The position numbers were made by a program, and so were the translations under genes. From Nanobdellota archaeon (GTDB taxonomy: Archaea > Aenigmatarchaeota > Aenigmatarchaeia > Aenigmatarchaeales > Aenigmatarchaeaceae): a DNA stretch of 47,909 nucleotides. Position 1 is the first letter of the stretch. Each line of letters opens with the position of its first letter. A model generated the notes under the pieces. That model saw only the letters and a list, made by a program, of their open reading frames with translations, was not told where the DNA came from and did no database searches. The stretch covers positions 1 through 47,909 of the forward strand of contig JAHIEG010000019.1 in the NCBI GenBank assembly GCA_018901655.1. The letters are read 5' to 3'. Of the stretch, positions 24,579 through 33,212 are shown piece after piece.

Positions 24579-24854
24579 ATGATAACACCAAAAAACCTAA
24601 TAAGACATGAGCTTATTGGTTTACAGGTTGACGTCGTTGAAAGTACAAACAAAGACAACATCGGAATCAGTGGAGTGGTCATAAACGAAACAAAACACAT
24701 GCTTACAATAAAAACAACAAAGGGCTTGAAACGAATTGCAAAAAGATGTACAATATTTGCATTCAAGTTCAGTGGAAAAACAGTCAAAGTCGATGGGAAA
24801 AGAATTGAAAAAAAACCCGAAGACAGAATAAAACTAAAGGTGAAAAAATGGTAA
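24579..24854 (+). CDS. rnp1: RNase P protein subunit Rpp29 (Pop4)
   Basis: A 91-residue Sm-like protein of archaeal RNase P, which trims the 5' ends of pre-tRNA. Typical features: HELIGLQVDVVESTNKDNIG, SGVVINETKHMLTIKT and the terminal RPEDRI-like EKKPEDRIKLKVKKW. The stop overlaps the next start in ATGGTAA. Confidence 0.94.
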   Translation: MITPKNLIRHELIGLQVDVVESTNKDNIGISGVVINETKHMLTIKTTKGLKRIAKRCTIFAFKFSGKTVKVDGKRIEKKPEDRIKLKVKKW

Positions 24855-25171
24855 ACACAATTGTTGAATTAAGAGAAAATGGAGAACATATTCAGTATGA
24901 AATAGATTTAATTCATCTTGAAGAATATAGAAATAAAACTAACAGAGGCTTTGCTGATGCAATGAGTCAGGGAATGATAACTGGTCAGATCAAGGAAGGA
25001 AATTATGAAGATGAGGTAGATAGTTATAATTCAAATATGAAGTTTATTAAAACAGTAAAAGAACACGGTATTAAAATTAAAGGCGATTCGCATGATTACG
25101 AAATCTACCTTAATGTTGATAGTATAATAGAAAGTCAACCAAAAATATTGGGGCCAACAATGCATGGGTGA
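24848..25171 (+). CDS. Unknown small protein inserted between Rpp29 and uS17
   Basis: A 107-residue acidic protein (MVNTIVELRENGEHIQYEID, then AMSQGMITGQIKEGNYEDEV, ending SIIESQPKILGPTMHG). It appears alpha/beta and soluble, without Cys motifs. I do not recognise it. It overlaps the Rpp29 stop by 7 bases and ends 2 bases before the uS17 start, so it is fully embedded in the operon. uS17 normally follows Rpp29 directly. Confidence 0.75.
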   Translation: MVNTIVELRENGEHIQYEIDLIHLEEYRNKTNRGFADAMSQGMITGQIKEGNYEDEVDSYNSNMKFIKTVKEHGIKIKGDSHDYEIYLNVDSIIESQPKILGPTMHG

Positions 25172-25173
25172 TA

Positions 25174-25500
25174 ATGATGAAAGAAAATATTGGAATCGAA
25201 GCAAAGAAACCAGAAAAAGAATGTAACGATGAAAAATGTCCATGGCATGGAACACTTCCAGTTAGAGGAAGAATTTTTAGTGGAACAGTTACAAGTACAA
25301 AACCATCAAAGACAGCAATTGTCAAATGGAATTATCATTATTTTTTGAAAAAATACGAAAGATACGAAAAAAGAAATACAAGAATTGTTGCATATAATCC
25401 AGAATGCATTAATGCAAAGAAAGGAGACATTGTAAAAATAGCAGAATGTAGACCATTGTCAAAAACAAAATCTTTTATCGTAGTTGAGGTGTTAAAATGA
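25174..25500 (+). CDS. rps17: Ribosomal protein uS17
   Basis: A 108-residue 16S-binding protein of archaeal type with the zinc-like opening CNDEKCPWHGTLPVRGRIF, then SGTVTSTKPSKTAIVKW and NPECINAKKGDIVKIAECRP. Two in-frame ATGs (25174 and 25177) both fit; I used the first. Confidence 0.96.
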   Translation: MMKENIGIEAKKPEKECNDEKCPWHGTLPVRGRIFSGTVTSTKPSKTAIVKWNYHYFLKKYERYEKRNTRIVAYNPECINAKKGDIVKIAECRPLSKTKSFIVVEVLK

Positions 25501-25895
25501 AACCAATAACATCGACAATTTCAAAAGCACTTCAGGTTGGAAGTAGATTAAAATGTGTAGATAATAGTGGAGCAAAAGAAGCAGAAATTATTGCAGTTAA
25601 AGGTTATCATGGAGTAAAAAATAGAGTTCCTAGATGCGGTGTTGGTAGTTTAGTTATAGTTGCAGTAAAGAAAGGTATTCCAAAAATGAAGCACGAAGTT
25701 CTTCATGCTGTAATTGTAAGACAGAAAAAAGAATATAGAAGACCAAATGGAATGAGAATAAAATTTGAAGACAACGCACTTGTTATAGTAAGTGAAAAAG
25801 GAGAACCAAAAGGAACAAGAATTAAAACACCAATTGCGAAAGAAGCAGTTGAGAGATTTTCAATGATCGGTAAGATCGCAACAACGGTGGTATAA
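25497..25895 (+). CDS. rpl14: Ribosomal protein uL14
   Basis: A 132-residue subunit-interface protein. Conserved stretches: GSRLKCVDNSGAKEAEIIAV, VPRCGVGSLVIVAVKKG and RRPNGMRIKFEDNALVIVS. It overlaps uS17 by 4 bases (ATGA) and uL24 by 1 base. Confidence 0.97.
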   Translation: MKPITSTISKALQVGSRLKCVDNSGAKEAEIIAVKGYHGVKNRVPRCGVGSLVIVAVKKGIPKMKHEVLHAVIVRQKKEYRRPNGMRIKFEDNALVIVSEKGEPKGTRIKTPIAKEAVERFSMIGKIATTVV

Positions 25896-26263
25896 TGAAA
25901 TCAATAAGACCAAGTAAACAAAGAAAAGCTTTGGCACAAGCACCTTTACATAAAAGACAGAAGCTTGTTCATAGTCATTTAGCAAAAAATTTGATAAAAC
26001 AGTATAAGAAAAGAAATTTAGGTTTAAGAAAAGGAGATGAAGTAAAAGTAATGCGGGGAGATTTTAAAGGAAAGACAGGAAAGATTTCAAGTATTAATTT
26101 AAAAACATTAAAAATTTACATTGAAGGAATGAAAAGAAAGAAAGCAACAGGAGACGAAGGTCAAGTTCCATTCCACCCTTCAAACATTATGATTACAAAT
26201 GTAAACATGGATGATAAAATGAGAAAAAAAATAATTCAAAAGGTGAAATCAAATGTGGCTTAA
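25895..26263 (+). CDS. rpl24: Ribosomal protein uL24
   Basis: A 122-residue assembly initiator of the large subunit. It has APLHKRQKLVHSHLAKNL, the KOW motif LRKGDEVKVMRGDFKGKTGK and a basic C-terminal helix. It overlaps the eS4 start by 11 bases. Confidence 0.96.
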   Translation: MKSIRPSKQRKALAQAPLHKRQKLVHSHLAKNLIKQYKKRNLGLRKGDEVKVMRGDFKGKTGKISSINLKTLKIYIEGMKRKKATGDEGQVPFHPSNIMITNVNMDDKMRKKIIQKVKSNVA

Positions 26264-26906
26264 AAGAATATCAGCACCAAGTTGGTGGCCAATCAAAAGA
26301 AAGACGCATAAATTCATAACAACAGTTAGAGGACCACATGCAGATGCATTGTCTCTACATGTTTTAGTTAGAGATGTTTTAGGATTGGCAGAAACTGGTA
26401 AAGAAGCAAAGACAATAATTACTTCAGGTAATGTTTTAGTAGATGGAAAGAAAAGAAAAGATATTAAATTCGGCGTAGGTTCAATGGATGTTATAGAAAT
26501 TCCTTTAATGAAAAAATCTTGGAGAGCTGTTCCTAGAAAAGGATTGACGTTTATTGAAGCTGATGATAATAAAATTAAATTATGTAGAATTAATGGAAAA
26601 AGAAACATCAAGAAAGGAAAAACACAATACAATCTTCATGATGGAAAAAATATACTTTCAGATAAAAAATACAATACAAAAGATTCATTGTTATTAGAAA
26701 TCCCTTCATTAAAAATAACTGATCATGTTGAATTCAAAGAAGGAAATCTTGCATTTGTTACAAGGGGAAGTCATGATGGTTTAATGTCAAAAATAAAAAC
26801 AATTGATAAGATTAATAAAAGAGTTTGGTTAAATGGAGAAATTGAAGTTCCAATTAAAAATATTATGATGGTTGGTAAAGACAAACCATTAGTAAAGGTT
26901 GAGTAA
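26253..26906 (+). CDS. rps4e: Ribosomal protein eS4
   Basis: A 217-residue archaeal/eukaryotic small-subunit protein. It starts with LKRISAPSWWPIKRKTHKF, then an S4-type RNA-binding region (SLHVLVRDVLGLAETGKEAK, SGNVLVDGKKRKD) and a C-terminal KOW-like part (GNLAFVTRGSHDGLMSKIK). Confidence 0.96.
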   Translation: MWLKRISAPSWWPIKRKTHKFITTVRGPHADALSLHVLVRDVLGLAETGKEAKTIITSGNVLVDGKKRKDIKFGVGSMDVIEIPLMKKSWRAVPRKGLTFIEADDNKIKLCRINGKRNIKKGKTQYNLHDGKNILSDKKYNTKDSLLLEIPSLKITDHVEFKEGNLAFVTRGSHDGLMSKIKTIDKINKRVWLNGEIEVPIKNIMMVGKDKPLVKVE

Positions 26907-26907
26907 A

Positions 26908-27408
26908 ATGAATAAGATGAGAGAAATCAAAGTTGAAAAAGTAACTATTAACATTGGAACTGGAGAACCAGGAGCAAAATTAGACAAAGCAATAAAATTA
27001 CTTTCACAAATTACAGGAAAGAAACCTGTTTCAACATTTACAAAGGGCAGAACGACATTCGGAAGTCCAAAGGGAAAAATAATTGGTTGTAAAGTAACAT
27101 TACGAAATGAAGATGCAATGAAATTCCTTAAAGATGCACTTAGTGTAATTGAAACAAAATTATCAAAAAAGTGTTTTGATAAACAAGGAAATTTTTCCTT
27201 TGGTGTTAAGGAACACATCGATTTACCCGGTTTAAAGTATAATCCTGACATCGGAATATATGGAATGGATGTTTGCGTAACATTAGAACGAAGAGGATTT
27301 AGAGTTAAGAGAAAGAAAAATCCTGCAAAGATTGGAGCAAATCATTTGATAACAGCTCAGGATGCGAGTGGTTTTGCAGTGAAAGAATTAGGAGTAAGAT
27401 TAGAATGA
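26908..27408 (+). CDS. rpl5: Ribosomal protein uL5
   Basis: A 166-residue 5S rRNA-binding protein. Typical segments: KVEKVTINIGTGEPGAKLDK, LSQITGKKPVSTFTK, IGCKVTLRNEDAMKFL and DIGIYGMDVCVTLERRGFRV. The ATG at 26908 follows the eS4 stop by one base. The stop overlaps uS14 in ATGA. Confidence 0.96.
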   Translation: MNKMREIKVEKVTINIGTGEPGAKLDKAIKLLSQITGKKPVSTFTKGRTTFGSPKGKIIGCKVTLRNEDAMKFLKDALSVIETKLSKKCFDKQGNFSFGVKEHIDLPGLKYNPDIGIYGMDVCVTLERRGFRVKRKKNPAKIGANHLITAQDASGFAVKELGVRLE

Positions 27409-27563
27409 AAAGTGTAAAGAAACTGAGAAAATTTGGAAGAGGAACAATTGAATGTAGACAGTGCCATAAACGAAGAGGCGTGATAAGACAATATGGTTTA
27501 TTATATTGTCGAAATTGTTTCAGAGAAGTTGCAAAAAGTCTTGGTTTCAAAAAATTTAGGTGA
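27405..27563 (+). CDS. rps14: Ribosomal protein uS14, zinc-binding form
   Basis: A 52-residue protein easily missed because of its size. It reads MKSVKKLRKFGRGTIECRQC at the start, then HKRRGVIRQYGLLYCRNCFR, giving a C-x2-C...C-x2-C zinc site, and ends SLGFKKFR. This is the short zinc form used by Archaea. Its start overlaps the uL5 stop, and it lies at the usual uL5-uS14-uS8 position. Confidence 0.96.
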   Translation: MKSVKKLRKFGRGTIECRQCHKRRGVIRQYGLLYCRNCFREVAKSLGFKKFR

Positions 27564-27568
27564 AAATA

Positions 27569-27955
27569 ATGAGACATGATGTACTATCAGATGTATTGTC
27601 TGCAGTAAAGAACGCAGATAATGTTGGTAAAACGGAAACAATAGTTTCAGCTTCAAATATGGTTAAGGAGATTTTGATAATTTTCCAAAAAAATGGTTAT
27701 ATTGGAAACTTTGAAATGATCGAAGACGGAAAGGGGAATCAGTTTAAAATTGAATTGTTTGGTAAGATAAACAATTGTGGTTCAATAAGACCGAGATATT
27801 CAACTAAAGCAGATAATTATGAAAAATGGGAAAGAAGATTTTTGCCAGCAGCAAATGTTGGTTTATTAATCGTATCAACTTCCCAAGGAATAGTGACATA
27901 TCATGAGTCAAAAGAAAAGAAAATAGGAGGAAAGTTGTTAGCCTTCATATATTAA
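27569..27955 (+). CDS. rps8: Ribosomal protein uS8
   Basis: A 128-residue 16S rRNA binder. It starts MRHDVLSDVLSAVKNADNVG and has MVKEILIIFQKNGYIGNFEM and a GLLIVSTSQGIVTYHESKEK C-terminal region. The ATG at 27569 is 5 bases after the uS14 stop; AGGTGA precedes it. Confidence 0.96.
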   Translation: MRHDVLSDVLSAVKNADNVGKTETIVSASNMVKEILIIFQKNGYIGNFEMIEDGKGNQFKIELFGKINNCGSIRPRYSTKADNYEKWERRFLPAANVGLLIVSTSQGIVTYHESKEKKIGGKLLAFIY

Positions 27956-27964
27956 GTGATTAAA

Positions 27965-28501
27965 ATGGAAAAAATAGTTACAATACCAGATGGAATAAAT
28001 GTTGAAATTGATAACATGAAAGTTACAATTAGTAATGATAAGGGTCAACTTCAGAAAGAATTTATTCATCCAATGTTTGCTGGAAAGATAATTATATCTA
28101 AAGAAGGAAATCAAGTCAAAATAAGTTCAATTAATGAAAAAAGAAAAGTAAAGGCAATGGTTGGAACAATATCAGCACACATGAATAATATGATTAGGGG
28201 TTTGACAGAAGGTTATACTTATACATTAAAAATAGTTTACATGCATTTTCCTTTTACAGTTAAAATAGATGGAAATAATGTAACTATAAACAATTTCCTT
28301 GGAGAAAAAGCATTAAGAAAAGCAAAACTACATGGAGATGTAAAGGTTGAAATCAAGGGCGATGAGATAATTGTAAGTGGAGTAAATAGAGAAGATGTTG
28401 GTCAAACATGTGGAAATATTGAAAGAGCAACAAGAATTACCAAAAGAGATAGAAGAGTATTTCAAGATGGAATATTCATATCAACAAAGGGACGATTATG
28501 A
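27965..28501 (+). CDS. rpl6: Ribosomal protein uL6
   Basis: A 178-residue protein with two similar alpha/beta domains near the factor-binding site. Recognisable parts: ATIPDGINVEIDN-type opening (VTIPDGINVEIDNMKVTISN), SAHMNNMIRGLTEGYTYTLK, and EDVGQTCGNIERATRITKRD. The ATG at 27965 has GTGATT upstream. It overlaps eL32 by 4 bases. Confidence 0.96.
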   Translation: MEKIVTIPDGINVEIDNMKVTISNDKGQLQKEFIHPMFAGKIIISKEGNQVKISSINEKRKVKAMVGTISAHMNNMIRGLTEGYTYTLKIVYMHFPFTVKIDGNNVTINNFLGEKALRKAKLHGDVKVEIKGDEIIVSGVNREDVGQTCGNIERATRITKRDRRVFQDGIFISTKGRL

Positions 28502-28941
28502 GATTATTAAATTTAAGACGAAAATTAAAAAGAAAGAAGCCAACTTTCCGAAGACAAAATGCTGGGATATTTTTAAGAATTGGAGAGAAGTGGAGAAAGC
28601 CAAGAGGAGTTAGTAGTAAACTTAGAAGACATAAGCATAAGAGAGGAAAACTTCCAAATCCAGGTTATTCGAGTCCGGTGGCAGTAAGATTTTTACACCC
28701 ATGTGGACTTGCAGAAGTTTCAGTTTCGAATATAAACGATTTGGTTGCAATTGATAATAAAATACAATGTGCAAGAATAGCAGCAAAAGTAGGAAATAAG
28801 AAAAGAATTGATATTCAGAAAAAAGCTGAAGAGCTTAAAATTAAAGTGTTAAACGTAAGAAAAATTGAATTAAAGAAAAAAGTAAAGAAAGTTATGAAAG
28901 AAGAAGTGAAAGTAGAAAAGAAAAACGAGGCTGTTAAATAA
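28498..28941 (+). CDS. rpl32e: Ribosomal protein eL32
   Basis: A 147-residue archaeal/eukaryotic large-subunit protein. Diagnostic stretches: KKPTFRRQNAGIFLRIGEKW, RKPRGVSSKLRRHKHKRGKL, PNPGYSSPVAVRFLHPCG and RIAAKVGNKKRIDIQKKAEE. A Lys/Glu-rich C-terminal tail extends it. Normally eL19 follows; here a tiny zinc-ribbon gene starts on its last stop base. Confidence 0.95.
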   Translation: MRLLNLRRKLKRKKPTFRRQNAGIFLRIGEKWRKPRGVSSKLRRHKHKRGKLPNPGYSSPVAVRFLHPCGLAEVSVSNINDLVAIDNKIQCARIAAKVGNKKRIDIQKKAEELKIKVLNVRKIELKKKVKKVMKEEVKVEKKNEAVK

Positions 28942-29096
28942 TGTTTATATTTGTAGGAGAAAAAAATTGTCCAAGCTGTGGAGCAAAAGGAAATAAGTGG
29001 AAAAAAGAACCAGAAGTTCTTAATTGTCCTAACTGTAATTCATATTTTAACGAATTTGGTATCGTAATTGAATCAAATAAAGAGGTGTTTTTTTGA
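28941..29096 (+). CDS. 51-residue zinc-ribbon protein between eL32 and eL19
   Basis: A very short gene in the operon. It reads MFIFVGEKNCPSCGAKGNKW, then EPEVLNCPNCNSYFNEFG, forming a classic CPxCG...CPxCN zinc ribbon, and ends in ESNKEVFF. It starts on the final base of the eL32 stop and its stop overlaps the eL19 TTG start, so it fills the junction exactly. Zinc ribbons of this kind occur in small RNA- or DNA-binding proteins and in ribosome-associated factors. No family assignment is possible from so few residues. Confidence 0.85.
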   Translation: MFIFVGEKNCPSCGAKGNKWKKEPEVLNCPNCNSYFNEFGIVIESNKEVFF

Positions 29097-29518
29097 GTAG
29101 CACACAGAAAAAACTTGCAGCAAAAATATTGAAATGTGGGGTTGGACGAGTGTGGATTGATCCTAAAAATGAAAAAGTAGTTCAAGCAATAACACGATCA
29201 GATATTAGAAGTTTCATTAAAGATGATGTAATAAAAAAGATACCGGAAAAGAAAAGAGCAAAAAATACACCAAAGAAACAACAGAATAGAGGAAGTATTA
29301 AAGGTTCAAAGGGTGCTAGAATAGGAAAGAAAAACGAATGGTTCAAAAAAATTAGACCACAGAGAAAAATGATTAAAGAATTACAAGAGAGCAATTCATT
29401 GAAACCGGGGATATATCGAAGTTTATATATGAAAGTTAAAGGTGGAATGTTTAGAAGCAAGGCACATTTACAATTATATTTGAAAGAGAAGGATCTTTTA
29501 ATGAAAGAGGAGAAATAA
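29093..29518 (+). CDS. rpl19e: Ribosomal protein eL19
   Basis: A 141-residue archaeal/eukaryotic protein with a long C-terminal helix. It shows KLAAKILKCGVGRVWIDPKN, RSDIRSFIKDDVIKKIP and the basic region GSKGARIGKKNEWFKKIRPQ. The start is TTG at 29093, supported by GAGGTG eight bases upstream and by overlap with the preceding stop. It lacks a few residues of the usual N-terminus. Confidence 0.94.
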   Translation: MSSTQKKLAAKILKCGVGRVWIDPKNEKVVQAITRSDIRSFIKDDVIKKIPEKKRAKNTPKKQQNRGSIKGSKGARIGKKNEWFKKIRPQRKMIKELQESNSLKPGIYRSLYMKVKGGMFRSKAHLQLYLKEKDLLMKEEK

Positions 29519-30001
29519 ATGTTTAGAATACAACATAAAAGAAGAAGAGAAAGAAAAACAAATTTAAGAAAAAGATTAAATTTAGTTAAATCTGGAAAAA
29601 CGAGAATGGTTGTAAGAAAAACCCTTTCATCTACAAAAATACAATTTGTAAATTATAGTAATGAAGGAGATAAAACAGTTGCTTCAGCAATTTCACAAGA
29701 ACTAAAAAAACTTGGTTGGACTCATTCATTAAAATGTTTACCAGCAGCATATTTAACTGGATTACTTGCTGGAAAGAAAGCAAAGGAAAAAGGAGTAACA
29801 AATGCAATACTTGATTTAGGATTACAAACTTCAACAAAAGGTTCAAGAATTTATGCTGCATTAAAAGGAGTAGTTGATTCAGGAGTTAATATTCCTCATT
29901 CAGAAGAAATATTACCATCACAGGAAAGATTGTCAGGAAAACATATTGATGAAAAGGTTGTAAAGAGTTTTGAAGAAATAAAAGCAAAAATAATGGGTTG
30001 A
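29519..30001 (+). CDS. rpl18: Ribosomal protein uL18
   Basis: A 160-residue 5S rRNA-binding protein. Typical segments: HKRRRERKTNLRKRLNLVKS, RMVVRKTLSSTKIQFVNYS, AAYLTGLLAGKKAKEKGVTN and ALKGVVDSGVNIPHSEEILP. It follows eL19 without a gap. Confidence 0.96.
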   Translation: MFRIQHKRRRERKTNLRKRLNLVKSGKTRMVVRKTLSSTKIQFVNYSNEGDKTVASAISQELKKLGWTHSLKCLPAAYLTGLLAGKKAKEKGVTNAILDLGLQTSTKGSRIYAALKGVVDSGVNIPHSEEILPSQERLSGKHIDEKVVKSFEEIKAKIMG

Positions 30002-30005
30002 TAAA

Positions 30006-30833
30006 ATGGAAAAAAGTAAAACACCAAAAAAGAAAAGAGAAAAAACCAAAGAAGAAATTGTAAAAACTGAGATAGGATTAGAAGAGGAGGTAATAGTAGA
30101 GCAAGAAATAAAAAAAGACGATACTCCTCAAATAAATGTTCCATTTGGTTGGAAACCTAAAACAAATCTTGGTAAGAGTGTGGTAGCTGGTAAGGTAACT
30201 AATATTGATGAGGTTTTTGAAAACGGAATGAAGATTACAGAACATCAAATAGTTGATGTGTTATTGCCTACATTAGAAAATGAAATTATACTTATTGGTG
30301 GTTCTGGAGGAAAGGGTGGTGGATCAAAGAGAATACTTTCAAGACGAACCGTAAGAATGCATAAAAGTGGAAGAAGATTTAGAACATCTGCCATGGTAGC
30401 AGTAGGAAATGGAAATGGTTTTGTTGGAGTTGGAATGGGTTCAGGACCAACGGGAAAACATAGAGATGTAATGAATAAGGCAACAAATAAAGCAAAAATG
30501 AATATTATTCCAATAAGAAGAGGATGTGGTTCATGGGAATGTAAATGTGGCGGAACACACTCAATACCATTTGCAGTTTCGGGTAAATCTGGTTCAGTTC
30601 ATGTTGATCTTATACCAGCACCAAAAGGTATTGGTCTTTGTGTAAGTGGAGATGTAAGAAAATTAATGAGATTAGCAGGAATAAAAGATATTTGGGTTAA
30701 GTCTCGAGGACAAACCGGAACTAGATATAATTCAATTAGAGCATTCGTTGATGCTTTAGGTAAATTAAATAGATTTAGAAGTAGAGAAGATTATGATAAA
30801 GCAACTGGTTTGCGAGTAGGAAGGGTTGAATAA
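30006..30833 (+). CDS. rps5: Ribosomal protein uS5 with N-terminal extension
   Basis: A 275-residue protein of the mRNA entry site and decoding fidelity. The double-stranded RNA-binding part has EIILIGGSGGKGGGSKRILS and GNGNGFVGVGMGSGPTGKHR, then the C-terminal domain IPIRRGCGSWECKCGGTHSI and VDLIPAPKGIGLCVSGDVRK. About 45 residues of Lys/Glu-rich sequence (MEKSKTPKKKREKTKEEIVK at the start) precede the conserved part, making it longer than most archaeal uS5. Confidence 0.95.
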   Translation: MEKSKTPKKKREKTKEEIVKTEIGLEEEVIVEQEIKKDDTPQINVPFGWKPKTNLGKSVVAGKVTNIDEVFENGMKITEHQIVDVLLPTLENEIILIGGSGGKGGGSKRILSRRTVRMHKSGRRFRTSAMVAVGNGNGFVGVGMGSGPTGKHRDVMNKATNKAKMNIIPIRRGCGSWECKCGGTHSIPFAVSGKSGSVHVDLIPAPKGIGLCVSGDVRKLMRLAGIKDIWVKSRGQTGTRYNSIRAFVDALGKLNRFRSREDYDKATGLRVGRVE

Positions 30834-30834
30834 A

Positions 30835-31263
30835 ATGTATGTAGTAATTCGAATAAGAGGAAGAATGAGTATAACAAAAGAGATAGAAGATACTCTAAAA
30901 ATGTTAAGATTACATAAAAAAATGCATTGTGTTCTTTTGAAAAATGATGATAAAGTTATAAGAGGAATGATTCAGAAGGTAAAGGATTATATTACATGGG
31001 GAGAAATCAGTGATGAAAATCTTAAATTATTAATTCAGAAAAGAGGAAGAAAGGCTGCAAATAAAAGATTGACAGTAGCTGAAGCTGAAGTTATTTACGA
31101 TAAAGTAAAAGCTGAAAAGAAAATGGTTTTAGGAGCTAAACCAGTATTTAGATTATCTCCACCTTCTAAAGGTTTTAAAAAATCAACTAAGCAAAATTAT
31201 CCAAAAGGAGAAATAGGTTATAGAGCAGAAAAAATTAATGAATTGCTTAAGAGGATGATTTAG
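30835..31263 (+). CDS. rpl30: Ribosomal protein uL30
   Basis: A 142-residue archaeal uL30, longer than the bacterial form. It has YVVIRIRGRMSITKEIEDTL, LRLHKKMHCVLLKNDDKVIR and the C-terminal FRLSPPSKGFKKSTKQNYPK. I chose the ATG at 30835 directly after the uS5 stop; the TTG nine bases earlier would lie within uS5. Confidence 0.95.
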   Translation: MYVVIRIRGRMSITKEIEDTLKMLRLHKKMHCVLLKNDDKVIRGMIQKVKDYITWGEISDENLKLLIQKRGRKAANKRLTVAEAEVIYDKVKAEKKMVLGAKPVFRLSPPSKGFKKSTKQNYPKGEIGYRAEKINELLKRMI

Positions 31264-31680
31264 ATGGTTGTAAAAACAAGAAAGAAAATAATCAAATTAA
31301 GAGGTTCTCGTACTTGTGCAGGTGGACATGCAAAGAAAAGAAGAGGAGCAGGAAGTAGAGGTGGAAGAGGAAACGCTGGCCTTGGTAAACATAAAAAATC
31401 TTTAATGGTTAAAGAAATGCCAAAACATTATGGGCGTTATGGTTTTAAACTTCCTCAAAAAGTTAATAGATTAAAAGAAATTAATGCAATAAAATTAAGA
31501 GATATTGATATTTTAGCAAATAAGTTAGGATTAGAACAAGTTGATCTTACAAAATTTGGTTATGATAAGGTTTTATCAGGTGGGATTTTAACAAAACCTA
31601 TTACTGTTAAAGCAAAATTATTTTCTAAAAAAGCAAAACAAATGATTGTGAAATATGGTGGAAGTATAATCGAGGAATAG
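31264..31680 (+). CDS. rpl15: Ribosomal protein uL15
   Basis: A 138-residue late-assembly protein. The Gly-rich N-terminus KLRGSRTCAGGHAKKRRGAG, GSRGGRGNAGLGKHKKS and the C-terminal AKLFSKKAKQMIVKYGGSI are typical for Archaea. It precedes secY, the normal order. Confidence 0.96.
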   Translation: MVVKTRKKIIKLRGSRTCAGGHAKKRRGAGSRGGRGNAGLGKHKKSLMVKEMPKHYGRYGFKLPQKVNRLKEINAIKLRDIDILANKLGLEQVDLTKFGYDKVLSGGILTKPITVKAKLFSKKAKQMIVKYGGSIIEE

Positions 31681-31685
31681 ATATT

Positions 31686-33212
31686 ATGCCAAATTTAAGT
31701 GCGATATTAGGTTCAATCGCAGAGAAGCTACCAGCAGTAGTAAAGCCAGAAATGAGATTGGCTTTTAAGGACAAGGCTAAATGGACCCTAATCATGCTTG
31801 TAATTTATTTTGTTCTAGGTTCAATAAATATTTGGGGAATTGATGCTAGTGCAGTAGCAAGATTTGAATTTTTAGAAATAGTATTTGGTTCAAAGTTTGG
31901 ATCACTAATTACATTAGGTATCGGTCCAATCGTAACAGCATCTATTATATTACAATTATTGGTTGGTTCTAAAATAATTAATTGGGATTTACAAGATCCA
32001 ATTGATAAAGCAAAATTTACAGGTACACAAAAAATACTTGCAATATCATTTTGTTTTATTGAAGCAATTGCATATGTTGCAGCTGGAGCAATACCGCCTC
32101 TAAGTGGATCGTTTGCCGTAGTATCATTCGTAATTTTACAATTAACATTTGGTGGAATTTTAATTATGTTTATGGACGAAGTTGTGTCTAAGTGGGGTAT
32201 AGGTTCAGGTATATCATTATTCATCGCAGCAGGAGTATCTAAAACAGTTTTTGTAAGAACGTTTATGCCTCCAATACAAGAAGCATCTGGAGGAATTATT
32301 TCAATATTTATTGCCTCTTTAGGACAAGGTATGCCTACTGAAGCTTTCTTATCACTTTTACCACTTATAGCAACAATTGTAGTCTTTCTAATCGTAGTCT
32401 TTGCTCAAGATGTTAAAATAGAAATACCTATGGCTTTTGTAATGCCGTTTGGTAAATTTGCATCAAGAAGATGGCCTTTAAAATTCATTTATACTTCAAA
32501 TATTCCAGTAATTTTAGTTGCAGCAGTTCTCGCGAATCTCCAAGTGTTTGGTAGATTATTATTTTCAAGAGGAATAACATGGTTTGGAGCTTATGATCTT
32601 TCAACAGGTTCACCTATATCTGGAATAATGCTTTACGTCACAAATCCAAGTTCAGTTAGTTTAATTGTTTGTACAGTTTTAGGTGGGGTGTTAGCTTTAG
32701 TTTTTGCATTTGCAGCAATTAAATTCTTTAAAAAACATGCATTAAAAATGGCTGCACTTGGTGGTTTAGTTGGATTAGGATTGGGATACTTCCTTGTACT
32801 AACTTATAATTTGCCAGCAATAACTAATATTGAAGTAATTAGATCAATAACTTACATGAGTGTTATGATTATTGGTTCAGTTATATTTTCAATGTTTTGG
32901 GTAATAACATCTGGAATGGATGCTAAATCTGTTGCAGAACAATTTAAAAGTTCATCAATTGCTATTCCAGGATTTAGAAGAGATCCAAGAATAATTGAAC
33001 GTGTATTAAATAGATATATTCCATCTTTAACAATTTTAGGTGGTGCATTTGTAGGATTTTTAGCTGGGTTTGCAGATTTAACATCAGCTCTTGGTACAGG
33101 TACTGGTATTTTACTTACAGTTATGATTGTATTTCAGTTTTATGAACAAATTGCTTCTCAACATATGGAAGATCTACATCCTAGTTTGAGAAAGTTTATG
33201 GGTGGTAGTTAA
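31686..33212 (+). CDS. secY: Protein translocase subunit SecY
   Basis: A 508-residue channel protein with about ten membrane helices, the core of the Sec61/SecYEG translocon. Recognisable are the cytosolic loop QDPIDKAKFTGTQKILAISF, the helix-5 region DEVVSKWGIGSGISLFIAAG and the C-terminal KSSSIAIPGFRRDPRIIERV and VMIVFQFYEQIASQHMEDLH. It is somewhat longer than many archaeal SecY proteins. Its place after uL15 is conserved. Confidence 0.97.
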   Translation: MPNLSAILGSIAEKLPAVVKPEMRLAFKDKAKWTLIMLVIYFVLGSINIWGIDASAVARFEFLEIVFGSKFGSLITLGIGPIVTASIILQLLVGSKIINWDLQDPIDKAKFTGTQKILAISFCFIEAIAYVAAGAIPPLSGSFAVVSFVILQLTFGGILIMFMDEVVSKWGIGSGISLFIAAGVSKTVFVRTFMPPIQEASGGIISIFIASLGQGMPTEAFLSLLPLIATIVVFLIVVFAQDVKIEIPMAFVMPFGKFASRRWPLKFIYTSNIPVILVAAVLANLQVFGRLLFSRGITWFGAYDLSTGSPISGIMLYVTNPSSVSLIVCTVLGGVLALVFAFAAIKFFKKHALKMAALGGLVGLGLGYFLVLTYNLPAITNIEVIRSITYMSVMIIGSVIFSMFWVITSGMDAKSVAEQFKSSSIAIPGFRRDPRIIERVLNRYIPSLTILGGAFVGFLAGFADLTSALGTGTGILLTVMIVFQFYEQIASQHMEDLHPSLRKFMGGS

